A stretch of 64,000 nt of DNA from Marinimicrobium hydrolyticum. Its GTDB lineage: Bacteria; Pseudomonadota; Gammaproteobacteria; Pseudomonadales; Cellvibrionaceae. The DNA lies in contig NZ_JAVDDU010000004.1 in the NCBI RefSeq assembly GCF_030848505.1, positions 62,001 through 126,000 of the forward strand. Direction: 5' to 3'. Of the stretch, positions 45,578 to 53,888 are shown piece after piece (the first letter of the stretch is position 1; each line of letters begins with the position of its first letter). Under the pieces are notes generated by a model, which saw only the letters and a program-made list of their open reading frames with translations, had not been told where the DNA came from and did not search any database. The position numbers and the translations under genes were made by a program.

Positions 45578-45964
45578 ATGACCATGAAAACAACAATGGT
45601 TTCCACCCTGGCGATATGCGCCTTTCTCTCAACGGCGGCTACCGTCGCAACCAACGACCATCCCATTTGGAACGACGGGGTTAATTCCGCTCTCGAAGCT
45701 CTAAATCTCAGTGAGCAAGAAGCCATTGAGGTTCAAAGCGCGGTCGAACAATTTCGAGAGGATAGACGCAGCGCCAGCGATACTCTGCGTAGTACCGGTG
45801 AGAACCTGCCACCGCAGGAAGAAATACTCGCGGTTCGAACTTACTCGGAAGCCAGTCTGGAAGAACGCCTCGCGCATTTGCTCTCGGAAGAGCAGCTGGA
45901 GACACTGATGGCTGCCATCCACGAGCAACGTGAACAGCAGTTACGGTTACAGGCGCAACGCTGA
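45578..45964 (+). CDS. Small periplasmic protein, Spy-like in layout
   Basis: Secreted protein of 128 aa: signal peptide (TMVSTLAICAFLSTAATVA), then helical mature part with ALEALNLSEQEAIEVQSAVE and LAHLLSEEQLETLMAAIHEQ. The L-(S/T)-x-x-Q and L-(S/T)-x-E-Q repeats resemble the LTxxQ motifs of Spy/CpxP chaperones, but the match is loose. AAGGAGG lies 9 bases before the ATG, a strong site. 275 gene-free bases lie upstream. Function inferred only by layout. Confidence 0.68.
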   Translation: MTMKTTMVSTLAICAFLSTAATVATNDHPIWNDGVNSALEALNLSEQEAIEVQSAVEQFREDRRSASDTLRSTGENLPPQEEILAVRTYSEASLEERLAHLLSEEQLETLMAAIHEQREQQLRLQAQR

Positions 45965-46141
45965 TCGGTTGTGTAGTCGCTAATCGCGCGTCCGCTATCG
46001 GCGCAGGCGCCGTGTGGGAGTTCGCGTGAAAAAATCTTACAACTCGGGGCAGCGCCCTTCGAGTTTAAGAACGCTGTGCTGTACTTTTGATTAGGCCTTC
46101 CATGCGAGGCCGGATATGGATATTCATCGCAAGTCGATAAT

Positions 46142-47062
46142 TCAATCCCCAGACTTTTTCCTCTGCGCACGCGGGTGCGCCTGATCATAAACTTTCGCCA
46201 GATGTTGGAAGTCCAGGTGGGTATACACCTGGGTGGTGGAGATGTTGGCGTGGCCGAGCAGCTCCTGCACCAGACGCAGGTCGCCGCTGGATTCGAGCAT
46301 GTGGCTGGCGAAGGAGTGGCGGAGCATGTGCGGGTGCACGGGGTTGTCCATGCTCTGGCGTTGGCTCAGTTGCTGCAAGCGCAGTTGAATGGCGCGGTGG
46401 CTGATGCGCCGTCCTCGGGCGGTGATGAACAGCGCTTGCTCGTCAGCGCTGACAGCTTGTGTGCGAACCGCCAGCCATTGTCGTAATGCGGCAATGGCTT
46501 GTTTTCCCACCGGCAGAGTACGGGTCTTACTGCCTTTACCAGTCACTACCACCAGGGCGTCCTGCAAGTCGATATCCTGAATATTCAGACCGGCGACTTC
46601 GGCCAGACGCAGGCCGGAGGAATAGATCAGCTCCAACAGCGCGCGATCACGACGGTCCAGAAAGTTATCGCCGGACAGCTCCACAAATTGGCTGGCCTGA
46701 TCGGCATCCAGCACTTTGGGCAGTTTCTTTTCGATCTTTGGCGCTTGCAGATCTTCAGCGGGGTTGTACTTGAGCCAGCCGCGGCGGATGGCAAAGCGGA
46801 AGAAGGCGCGCAGTGATGACAGCCAGCGGCGCAGGCTTTTACCGCTGAGCCCGGCGCGGTGCAGTTGCGCTAGGTTTTGGCGCACGCTTTGGGCGTTGAT
46901 TTGATCGAACTGAGTGATGTTGTGGTGCTGGCAGTAGGCGAAGAATTTTTTCAGGTCGCGTGCGTAGCTTTCCTGGGTGCGGGGGGAAAGTTGCTTTTCG
47001 CTGCGCAGATAGGAGTCAAAAGCCGTGCGCTCGTCAATAAAGGGCTCGGTAGCGTCGGTCAT
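46142..47062 (-). CDS. xerC: Tyrosine recombinase XerC
   Basis: Site-specific recombinase (306 aa) that, with XerD, resolves chromosome dimers at dif. It has the SAM-like N-terminal domain (FDSYLRSEKQLSPRTQESYA) and catalytic domain with SGLRLAEVAGL (Arg), GKGSKTRTLPVG (Lys), HMLRHSFASHML (His-x-x-Arg), LGHANISTTQVYTHL (His and Tyr). The ATG at 47062 has AGAGG 8 bases upstream. It ends the lptM-lysA-dapF-DUF484-xerC order, which is why XerC is preferred to XerD. Confidence 0.95.
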   Translation of the reverse strand: MTDATEPFIDERTAFDSYLRSEKQLSPRTQESYARDLKKFFAYCQHHNITQFDQINAQSVRQNLAQLHRAGLSGKSLRRWLSSLRAFFRFAIRRGWLKYNPAEDLQAPKIEKKLPKVLDADQASQFVELSGDNFLDRRDRALLELIYSSGLRLAEVAGLNIQDIDLQDALVVVTGKGSKTRTLPVGKQAIAALRQWLAVRTQAVSADEQALFITARGRRISHRAIQLRLQQLSQRQSMDNPVHPHMLRHSFASHMLESSGDLRLVQELLGHANISTTQVYTHLDFQHLAKVYDQAHPRAQRKKSGD

Positions 47063-47144
47063 GGAAGCGGCCTCTTTTTTATCCACCTGCGGAGCGGGCA
47101 CGGCCGTGATTTTTTTGTTTTCGTGACCGCGGCGCGGATTCAGC

Positions 47145-47843
47145 TTAGCGCGGCAGGTAGCTGGGCAGCAAGCGATTTAGCACTTCGGCAATGTACCCCA
47201 AAAACAAGGTGCCCATACTGGAGCGGTAGTAGTGAGGATCGCGATTGCCGATAGCCAGCAAACCGAACGCGGTGCCGTGCACCAAGGGAACAGTGGCGAC
47301 GGAGCCAATGTGTTGTGCCTGTTTGCCGAACAGGAACTGCAACTCGGCGTCGCCCAGGGTGCCGCACATGGCGCGATTGTTTTTTAGCAAGGGGCCTATG
47401 TGCTGTTTGGCTTCGCTCAGCGTGACGATTTTTGCCTGACTGCTGGGAATTTTTTCTTCGTGGCCAAAAAACAGCAGGCTGGTGTAATGAATCTCGTAAT
47501 CTTTGTCGAAACTGTAAAACAACGCATCGACGATATCACCCAAGTCATTGCCTTCCACCAGCGCTAATACCAAGCGTTTGGTTTTATCAAACAGCTTGTC
47601 ATTTTCCCGGGCGTTGTCCAACAATTTGCTCAAACGATGACGCATGTCCATATTGCGTTCTCGCAACACGGACACCTGACGTTCAACCAAGGATACGGCC
47701 GGGCCACTTTCGTGAGGCAGGTTCAAGTCCGCCAACAGACGCTTGTTGTGCACAAAAAAATCCGGGTGCTCTTGCAGGTACTCACACACCTGTTCGGCGC
47801 TCAGTCGAGTACTCGGGCGGCTGTCTTTGGGCTTATCTGACAT
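47145..47843 (-). CDS. DUF484 family protein
   Basis: Soluble protein (232 aa) of the DUF484 (YigA) family, with a GAF-like fold. The opening LSAEQVCEYLQEHPDFFVHN is the family signature, and the end with FGLLAIGNRDPHYYRSSMGT closes the GAF-like domain. Function unknown. It overlaps dapF by one base and sits between dapF and xerC as in many gammaproteobacteria. Confidence 0.92.
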   Translation of the reverse strand: MSDKPKDSRPSTRLSAEQVCEYLQEHPDFFVHNKRLLADLNLPHESGPAVSLVERQVSVLRERNMDMRHRLSKLLDNARENDKLFDKTKRLVLALVEGNDLGDIVDALFYSFDKDYEIHYTSLLFFGHEEKIPSSQAKIVTLSEAKQHIGPLLKNNRAMCGTLGDAELQFLFGKQAQHIGSVATVPLVHGTAFGLLAIGNRDPHYYRSSMGTLFLGYIAEVLNRLLPSYLPR

Positions 47844-48673
47844 TATAGTTTTACCTGTCCATGAAATACGGTAGTGGCCGGGCCTGTCATGGTGACTGGT
47901 TGGCCCGGCCCCGGCCAGTCGATGGTCAACCGACCGCCGGGAAGATTGACGTTAACGGTGGCGTCTAGCAATTGGCGCTGGCGCCCGGCCACCACGGCGG
48001 CACAAGCGCCGGTGCCGCAGGCAAGCGTTTCGCCCACGCCGCGTTCATACACGCGCAGGTTGATTTCAGCCCGGGAGACAATGTGCATAAAACCCGCGTT
48101 CACCCTTTTGGGGAAACGGGGGTGGGACTCGACCAGAGGCCCAAGCTCCTCGACAGGCGCGTTGGTCACATCGTCCACCAGGGTGACGGCGTGAGGGTTA
48201 CCCATGGACACGGCGGAAACTTCCAAAACGCGACCATTCACTTCCAGCTCGTACACGGGCGCTTGGGCTGAGGCCTGAAACGGAATCGCCGCTGGCTCCA
48301 GTTGTGGCACGCCCATGTTGACGCTGACGTCACCATTTTCCAGCACGTGAAGTGTCATATCGCCGCCAGCGGTTTCCACCCGAATGGTGCGCTTGCCGGT
48401 TAGGCGGCGATCCAGGACGAAGCGGGCGAAACAACGTGCGCCATTGCCGCAGTTCTCCACTTCTCCGCCATCGGCGTTGAAGATGCGATAGCGAAAATCC
48501 ATATCCGGGCGGGTGGGGTGTTCCACCACCAAAACCTGATCGCAGCCCACGCCAAAATGACGGTCCGCCAGTTGCCGGACTTTGTCGGCACCGAGACGCA
48601 CCTTTTGGCTGACGCCGTCGATGACGACGAAATCATTGCCCAAGCCGTGCATTTTGCTAAACCGCAGGCGCAT
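47843..48673 (-). CDS. dapF: Diaminopimelate epimerase
   Basis: Epimerase (276 aa) converting LL- to meso-diaminopimelate for lysine and peptidoglycan synthesis. It uses two catalytic cysteines, in [14 protein letters not shown] (first Cys) and [14 protein letters not shown] (second Cys). The start [15 protein letters not shown] is typical. AAGGA lies 6 bases before the ATG. It follows lysA by 90 bases on the same strand, in an operon joining two steps of one pathway. Confidence 0.96.
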   Translation of the reverse strand: MRLRFSKMHGLGNDFVVIDGVSQKVRLGADKVRQLADRHFGVGCDQVLVVEHPTRPDMDFRYRIFNADGGEVENCGNGARCFARFVLDRRLTGKRTIRVETAGGDMTLHVLENGDVSVNMGVPQLEPAAIPFQASAQAPVYELEVNGRVLEVSAVSMGNPHAVTLVDDVTNAPVEELGPLVESHPRFPKRVNAGFMHIVSRAEINLRVYERGVGETLACGTGACAAVVAGRQRQLLDATVNVNLPGGRLTIDWPGPGQPVTMTGPATTVFHGQVKL

Positions 48674-48763
48674 GTCCCATCCTTACCAAACTGCTATCAC
48701 GATCATTCAACGTTTCGGCTGACTGAGTTCTTTGGTGGGCCAAGCCCACCTCACCATACACCG

Positions 48764-50011
48764 CTAGGGTAACAGCTGCTCGCCCCGCAGTTGATCCTCT
48801 AACGTTTCCCGCGCCCGAGCCAAGTGGGCCTGGTCGCCATCGACGACCACTTCGGCCGCCCGGCCACGGGTGTTGTAGTTGGAGCTCATGCTAAAACCAT
48901 AAGCACCCGCAGACATTACCGCCAGCAAGTCGCCCTGCGCCAGCGCCAGCTCGCGCCCTTTGCCCAGAAAATCGCTGGTTTCACATACCGGGCCCACCAG
49001 ATCCCAGGTTTTTGTTTCGTTGGCCTCAGACGGCTGTACGGACACGATGTCCTGCCACGCCTGGTACAGGGCCGGCCGCAGATTGTCGTTCATGGCGGCA
49101 TCAATGATGGCGAAGTTCTTGTGCTCCGCAGGCTTTAGGTAAAGCACACGCGTGAGCAGCACACCGGCATTGGCGGCAATGGAGCGCCCGGGCTCGAACA
49201 TCAAGCTCAGCGCCCGATCGCCCAGCCGGGTTTTGATGGCCGTCATGTAATCACTGATGGGCGGCGGTGTTTCATCCCGGTAGGTCACCCCCAAACCACC
49301 ACCGAGGTCCAGATGGCTGATGTGAATACCTTCAGCCGCCAACCCATCCACCAGCCGCAACAGCCGGTCGAGAGCGTCCAGAAAAGGGGAGATCTGGGTC
49401 AACTGGGAGCCGATATGGCAATCCAAACCCTTGACCACCAGACCGGGCAGGGCCTCAGCCCGGCGATAAACCGCTGGGGCGCGCTCAATGTCTATGCCGA
49501 ATTTGTTGTCTTTCAGCCCGGTGGAAATATACGGGTGGGTCTGGGCATCCACGTCCGGGTTGACCCGCAGGGAGATATGCGCCGTTTTACCCAGAGCGGT
49601 GGCCACGTCATTCAGCTGTTCCAGCTCCGCCTCGGACTCGACGTTAAAGCAGTAAATGCCCACTTCCAGCGCCCGAGCCATTTCCTCACGGGTTTTGCCC
49701 ACGCCGGAGAACACCACGCGGGCGGGATCTGCACCCGCGCGCAGCACGCGCTCCAGTTCGCCACCGGAGACGATGTCAAAACCCGCCCCCAGGCGGGCCA
49801 ACAGATCAAGCACGGCGAGGTTGGAGTTGGCTTTGACCGCATAGCAGATCATGCCCGGGTGATCACCCAGCGCCTGGGCGTAAGCCAAATAGCGCTCGGT
49901 AAATGCCGCCCGGCTGTAAACATACAGAGGCGTGCCGTAGCGCTCCGCCAACTCAGCCAGTGGAGTCTCTTCTACATAAAGTTCGCCTTCACGGCGTTGA
50001 AACACGTGCAT
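48764..50011 (-). CDS. lysA: Diaminopimelate decarboxylase
   Basis: PLP enzyme (415 aa) making lysine from meso-diaminopimelate. The PLP Lys is in CYAVKANSN, and other marks are the DLGGGLGV and GYGFS-like AGAYGFSMSSNYNTRGRAAE stretches near the C-terminus (the last with binding Tyr). I use the ATG at 50011 (MHVFQRREGELY); the frame runs open to 50134 but that lies inside lptM. AGGAG within the lptM stop region lies upstream. Next step after dapF, and both are in one operon. Confidence 0.96.
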   Translation of the reverse strand: MHVFQRREGELYVEETPLAELAERYGTPLYVYSRAAFTERYLAYAQALGDHPGMICYAVKANSNLAVLDLLARLGAGFDIVSGGELERVLRAGADPARVVFSGVGKTREEMARALEVGIYCFNVESEAELEQLNDVATALGKTAHISLRVNPDVDAQTHPYISTGLKDNKFGIDIERAPAVYRRAEALPGLVVKGLDCHIGSQLTQISPFLDALDRLLRLVDGLAAEGIHISHLDLGGGLGVTYRDETPPPISDYMTAIKTRLGDRALSLMFEPGRSIAANAGVLLTRVLYLKPAEHKNFAIIDAAMNDNLRPALYQAWQDIVSVQPSEANETKTWDLVGPVCETSDFLGKGRELALAQGDLLAVMSAGAYGFSMSSNYNTRGRAAEVVVDGDQAHLARARETLEDQLRGEQLLP

Positions 50012-50021
50012 GGGGTCCGAA

Positions 50022-50159
50022 TTACTCCTCGTCGCCGGCCTCCTGGGCCGAACTATCGTCATTATCTGGTAGGTAGAGCGGGCCCTTTTGACCGCAGCCC
50101 GCCACCAACAGCAGTGCCGCCAGAAGGCCGGCACAAACGGGCATACGCCAAATTTTCAT
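50022..50159 (-). CDS. lptM: LPS translocon lipoprotein LptM (YifL/LppL)
   Basis: Small lipoprotein of 45 aa: a signal with lipobox LLLVAGC, then the diagnostic CGQKGPLYLP, then a short acidic tail. LptM assists assembly of the LptD-LptE outer-membrane LPS translocon. AGAGGAA lies 6 bases before the ATG at 50159. The stop is 10 bases before lysA. It heads the lptM-lysA-dapF block, in the same order as pseudomonads. It is below the usual length for automatic calling. Confidence 0.93.
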   Translation of the reverse strand: MKIWRMPVCAGLLAALLLVAGCGQKGPLYLPDNDDSSAQEAGDEE

Positions 50160-50305
50160 GACGGTTCCTCTCGCCGGATAGGGTGAAAAAACAGTGGGGC
50201 AGTATAACCGCGCCCCGACACAGCCACAACAAAAGGCCGCGCGCCGCGTGGCCCTGGACAGACGTCATAAGTTGTCGTGAGCGAGGGGGAAATGAGGAAG
50301 GGGAA

Positions 50306-50333
50306 AGTGGTCGGCGCTTAAGCGCCGACCACT
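50306..50333. terminator. 28-base perfect palindrome
   Basis: AGTGGTCGGCGCTT followed at once by its exact complement. It is the likely end of the leftward sugar-oxidation operon transcript; only three U follow on that strand. It lies about 150 bases upstream of lptM. Confidence 0.55.
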
Positions 50334-50339
50334 CGGGTT

Positions 50340-50592
50340 AGCGGGCGGTTGAAAAACGTTTTCGAGGCAGGCGATGCCGACAACTGCTCCTGCGTTGTCT
50401 AATACATGCCTTCCCTGGCATAAAAGGCAAAAACAGGCGAAAAAGCGGACGCCTACACGGATGTAGGCGGTAGGGCGTCGCAGGAGCCAAAGCCGAGTTT
50501 ATATGCAATAAATGAGCATTTTGATCGGACTGGCGCACCAGCCTGTTTTTAACGCCGCAGCGGCCACGCAGATAGTTTTTCAGCAGCCTGCT
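50340..50592. repeat. 253-bp terminal inverted-repeat element (MITE-like)
   Basis: Ends are imperfect inverted repeats: AGCGGGCGGTTGAAAAAC at 50340-50357 and, as complement of 50575-50592, AGCAGGCTGCTGAAAAAC, matching at 15 of 18 positions. Inside is a second pair, GCTCCTGCG (50386-50394) and CGCAGGAGC (50479-50487), and a small hairpin CCTACA-CGGA-TGTAGG. No open frame of note. The last two bases belong to the stop codon of the neighbouring gene. Confidence 0.78.
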
Positions 50593-51151
50593 AGGTAGCC
50601 CAGGCCCGATCGCCCTCTTCGTAGGGCATACAGCCATCGAAGTGGCCGGGAATGGCCACATAACGAAGCACTTCAGTACCGCCTACCTTTGAGGTGAAGA
50701 AGCTGAACAGGGTCAGCTGCTTGATCATGGTGAAGTAATGCGGATCCTCGTGGTTGAGATTGTACTCCCGCGCTTCCCGGTCTAATTTGGTCACCACTGC
50801 ATGACGCTGCTCCGGTGTCAGCTGCAGAAAGTCCCGGCCGAACTCGTTTTGACTGGCCACATCGATCTGCGGTATCCCCCGGTGGAAGATTTCTTGTTCC
50901 TCCGGAGTGTAGGTGTTGTTCACCATTACAGTCATATGAGCACCAACCTCGGCATCCTTAGCGCCCGGCGTGTCGGTACGGGGGATGATGGTTTCCGCCA
51001 CTTCATCGAGCAGGATCACGTCCTGAGAAGTGAAGCTCTTGTCGAGCTCAGTTTCGGTGCGGGCGCAGCCCGCAGCCAACAGGGTGCTGCCGCCAATCAT
51101 GGCTGTGCCGGTGGCGGCTGCAATACACTTTAAGAGTTCGCGCCTGTTCAT
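50591..51151 (-). CDS. Gluconate 2-dehydrogenase subunit 3 family protein
   Basis: Small subunit (186 aa) of a GMC-type membrane-bound sugar or sugar-acid dehydrogenase. N-terminal MNRRELLKCIAAATG has a twin-Arg pair and ends at a lipobox-like LLAAGC, so it is exported, probably by Tat with its folded partner. Mature part has the family stretch DEVAETIIPRTDTPGAKDA, then FFTSKVGGTEVLRY. It overlaps the GMC gene by one base. The stop codon lies on the edge of an inverted-repeat element, so the C-terminus may have been reshaped by that insertion. Confidence 0.88.
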   Translation of the reverse strand: MNRRELLKCIAAATGTAMIGGSTLLAAGCARTETELDKSFTSQDVILLDEVAETIIPRTDTPGAKDAEVGAHMTVMVNNTYTPEEQEIFHRGIPQIDVASQNEFGRDFLQLTPEQRHAVVTKLDREAREYNLNHEDPHYFTMIKQLTLFSFFTSKVGGTEVLRYVAIPGHFDGCMPYEEGDRAWAT

Positions 51152-52836
51152 CACAGATTACCTTTCTTCAGTTCTTTAACAGCGAAGTCCGCCGCTCGGG
51201 CGGTAAGCGCCATGTAAGTTAGAGACGGGTTCACGCAAGAGGCGGACGTCATACAAGCTCCATCGGTTACGAACACGTTCGGGGCATCCCAGACTTGGTT
51301 GTTGCCATTGAGTACGGAGGTTTTTGGATCCCGCCCCATGCGCGCGGTGCCCATTTCGTGGATACCCATACCCGGCGCGTAGCCCCAATCGCCACCGCCT
51401 ACGTCTTTCACGCCCGCCGCTTCGAAGATCTCCACGGCATCCTGGATCATGTCCTTCCGCATGGCTTTCTCGTTATCCCGAATTTCCACGTCCATGGCCA
51501 GCACCGGCAAGCCCCAGTGGTCGGTCACATCCCGATTTAGGTAGGCACGGTTTTCGTGATAGGGCAGCATTTCGCCAAAGCCTGTCATGCCGATGGTCCA
51601 CACGCCCGGTTCACTTAGGGACTGTTTCAGCTCTGCGCCAATGCCCATTTCGGCAACGTCGCGGTTCCAACCCTGGCGACTGGCCGAGCCCTGATAGCCA
51701 AACCCGCGCAGGTAATCGCGCTTGTCGCCGTTGACGTTCCGGAAGCGCGGCACGTAGAAGCCGGTCGGGCGCCGGCCGTAGTAGTACTTGTCCAGATAAC
51801 CCTCGACGCGCCCACCCGCGCCCGCGCGGAAGTGGTGGTCCATGACGTTGTGGCCCAGCTCGCCACTGCTGCTGCCCAGACCATCCGGCCAGATGTCTGT
51901 GGCGGAGTTCATCAGAATCCAGGTGGAGTTAAGGGTGGAAGCATTCAAGAACACGATGTTGCTGGTGAACTCGTATGTTTGGTTGGTTTCCGCATCAATG
52001 ACTTCAACACCGCGTGCACGCTTGTTGTCTTTGTCGTACAGCACTTGGGTAACGATGGAGAAAGGCCGCACGGTCAGGTTCCCGGTAGCCACAGCCGCGG
52101 GCAGAGTGGAAGATTGTGTGCTGAAGTAAGCTCCGAAAGGACAACCCAGGCCGCATTTGTTGCGGTGCAGGCAGCCGGTACGGTTTTGTTCCGGCAGCGC
52201 CACGGAGTTGTTGGCGGGACGGCCAATAATCAGATGGCGCTCCCCTTTAAATGCCTTTTTAATGCGCGCGGCTACGTCTTTTTCGACACAGTTCAGCTCG
52301 AACGGGGGTAGGAAATTGCCATCAGGTAGAACCTCCAAGCCATCGCGGTTGCCGCTGACACCCGCGAAGGGCTCAACGTAATCGTACCAAGGCGCTACGT
52401 CCTCGTAGCGGATGGGCCAGTCAACGGCGATACCCTCACGGGCATTGGCCTCAAAGTCCTCTTTGTTGAAACGGTAGCTCTGCCGACCCCAAAGCAGGGA
52501 GCGACCACCCATTTGGTAACTGCGATACCAGTCAAAACGCTTTTCTTCGATGTAAGGACTTTTTTGCTCGTCGGTCCACCAGCCTAGCTGTGCCTCATTG
52601 AGCGGAAAGTCGCGTTTCAAGACCGGGTAGTCTTCCTTCATTTGCTGCGTGGGCACATTGCGGTGTGGGTAATCCCAAACTTCCTTGTGCGCGTTAGTGT
52701 AGTCTTTGATGTGTTCAAGATTGCGGCCACGCTCCAGCATAAGAACCTTGAGCCCTTTCTCGGTCAGTTCTTTGGCGGCCCAGCCGCCGCTGATACCGGA
52801 ACCGACCACAATCGCATCGTAATGATTATTCGCCAT
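51151..52836 (-). CDS. GMC oxidoreductase (sugar dehydrogenase large subunit)
   Basis: FAD enzyme (561 aa) oxidising a sugar or derivative. The dinucleotide motif is VVGSGISGGWAAKELTEKG at residues 10-28. GMC catalytic residues are His in GIHEMGTARMG and Asn in CVNPSLTYMA. A Cys-rich stretch CLHRNKCGLGCPFG resembles the iron-sulfur binding region reported in some family members. It has no signal peptide, so if periplasmic it would be carried by the Tat-exported subunit 3 made from the overlapping gene. Electrons presumably pass to a cytochrome not encoded here. Substrate unknown. Confidence 0.92.
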   Translation of the reverse strand: MANNHYDAIVVGSGISGGWAAKELTEKGLKVLMLERGRNLEHIKDYTNAHKEVWDYPHRNVPTQQMKEDYPVLKRDFPLNEAQLGWWTDEQKSPYIEEKRFDWYRSYQMGGRSLLWGRQSYRFNKEDFEANAREGIAVDWPIRYEDVAPWYDYVEPFAGVSGNRDGLEVLPDGNFLPPFELNCVEKDVAARIKKAFKGERHLIIGRPANNSVALPEQNRTGCLHRNKCGLGCPFGAYFSTQSSTLPAAVATGNLTVRPFSIVTQVLYDKDNKRARGVEVIDAETNQTYEFTSNIVFLNASTLNSTWILMNSATDIWPDGLGSSSGELGHNVMDHHFRAGAGGRVEGYLDKYYYGRRPTGFYVPRFRNVNGDKRDYLRGFGYQGSASRQGWNRDVAEMGIGAELKQSLSEPGVWTIGMTGFGEMLPYHENRAYLNRDVTDHWGLPVLAMDVEIRDNEKAMRKDMIQDAVEIFEAAGVKDVGGGDWGYAPGMGIHEMGTARMGRDPKTSVLNGNNQVWDAPNVFVTDGACMTSASCVNPSLTYMALTARAADFAVKELKKGNL

Positions 52837-52885
52837 AGTTACTTCTCATTGCCTGTTGTAGTGAGCGGCCAGAGGCATTGGGACC

Positions 52886-53785
52886 TCAGACATCACAAAT
52901 TTGTATCGCCGTTTTCAACGACTGAATCTTACCTTCAATTGAATCCCGGGTGGGAATAAATTCCTGGGCCACGTAACCATCGAAACCGGTGTTTTTTATT
53001 GCCCGGGCTATGGCAGGGTAGTAGAGCTCCTGGGTATCGTCGATCTCGTTGCGCCCCGGCACACCCGCCGTGTGGTAGTGACCGAAGTACTCATGGTGAT
53101 CAGTGATAGTGCGAATGATATCGCCTTCACTGATCTGCATATGATAAATATCGTAAAGTAACTTAAAGTTCGGTGAGCCTAGGCGTTTACACAGCTCTAT
53201 GCCCCAGGGGCTGTTATCACACATATAGTCTGGATGATCGACTTTACTGTTAAAAAGTTCCATCTGAATCACCACGCCGCGCTTTTCGGCCTGCCCCATG
53301 ATCTGCTTGAGGCCCGCAACGGCGTTCTTGAGGCCAGTTTCTTCATCCATGCCCCGAGCATTGCCGCTGAAGCAGATGAGGTTGCGGTAGCCGGCCCCGG
53401 CCACCAGATCAATGTGCTTGCGGTAGCGCTCAATCAGTTCGGGGTGATACTTGGTGTCCGCCCAACCCTCTTCCAGGCTAATCTCGGCACCGTTGCACAT
53501 GGAGCAATCTACCCCTTCTTCTTTAAGGATATGCCATTCGTTGGGCCCCACCAAATCAATGGCGCTAAAGCCGAGGCTTTTGACTACCTCGCACAGTTCT
53601 TCCAGGGAAAGCATATGGAAAGGCCAGCGGCACACGGCGTGGTTAATATTGCCTTTCAATTGTAACGGATTGGATCCTTGCTCCGCCGCCATGGCGGTCA
53701 GCCCGGTCGTTCCCAGGGCAGTGATCCCCACAGTGCTGGCAACCAGGTTGCGCAGCAGTGTGCGTCTATCTAGGGAGTGGCTCAT
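52886..53785 (-). CDS. Exported sugar phosphate isomerase/epimerase-like protein
   Basis: TIM-barrel protein (299 aa) of the hydroxypyruvate isomerase (Hyi)/AP-endonuclease-2 group. A Tat-like leader (SLDRRTLLRNLVASTVG, cut near AMA-AE) precedes the barrel. Metal and substrate residues lie in QMELFNSK, LYDIYHMQ, FGHYHTAG and YVAQEFIP, each with the expected Glu, Asp/His, His and Glu. Export to the periplasm together with a GMC dehydrogenase suggests a step on an oxidised sugar, such as a 3-keto compound, but this is guesswork. First gene of the three-gene cassette, 49 bases ahead of the GMC gene. Confidence 0.88.
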   Translation of the reverse strand: MSHSLDRRTLLRNLVASTVGITALGTTGLTAMAAEQGSNPLQLKGNINHAVCRWPFHMLSLEELCEVVKSLGFSAIDLVGPNEWHILKEEGVDCSMCNGAEISLEEGWADTKYHPELIERYRKHIDLVAGAGYRNLICFSGNARGMDEETGLKNAVAGLKQIMGQAEKRGVVIQMELFNSKVDHPDYMCDNSPWGIELCKRLGSPNFKLLYDIYHMQISEGDIIRTITDHHEYFGHYHTAGVPGRNEIDDTQELYYPAIARAIKNTGFDGYVAQEFIPTRDSIEGKIQSLKTAIQICDV

Positions 53786-53888
53786 AATGTTGCGTCCTTT
53801 GGGATTGTTATAACTTTATCTTATTAGAAAAATTATCGGATAAATCGCGGGTCAAGACTAACCCCTTTATGAGCGCATTTCCAGACTG

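Noticed and set aside
46142-47062. XerC-like recombinase as an integron or phage integrase
   Set aside because: Length, motifs and its place after dapF-DUF484 match housekeeping XerC; no attachment site or cassette array adjoins.
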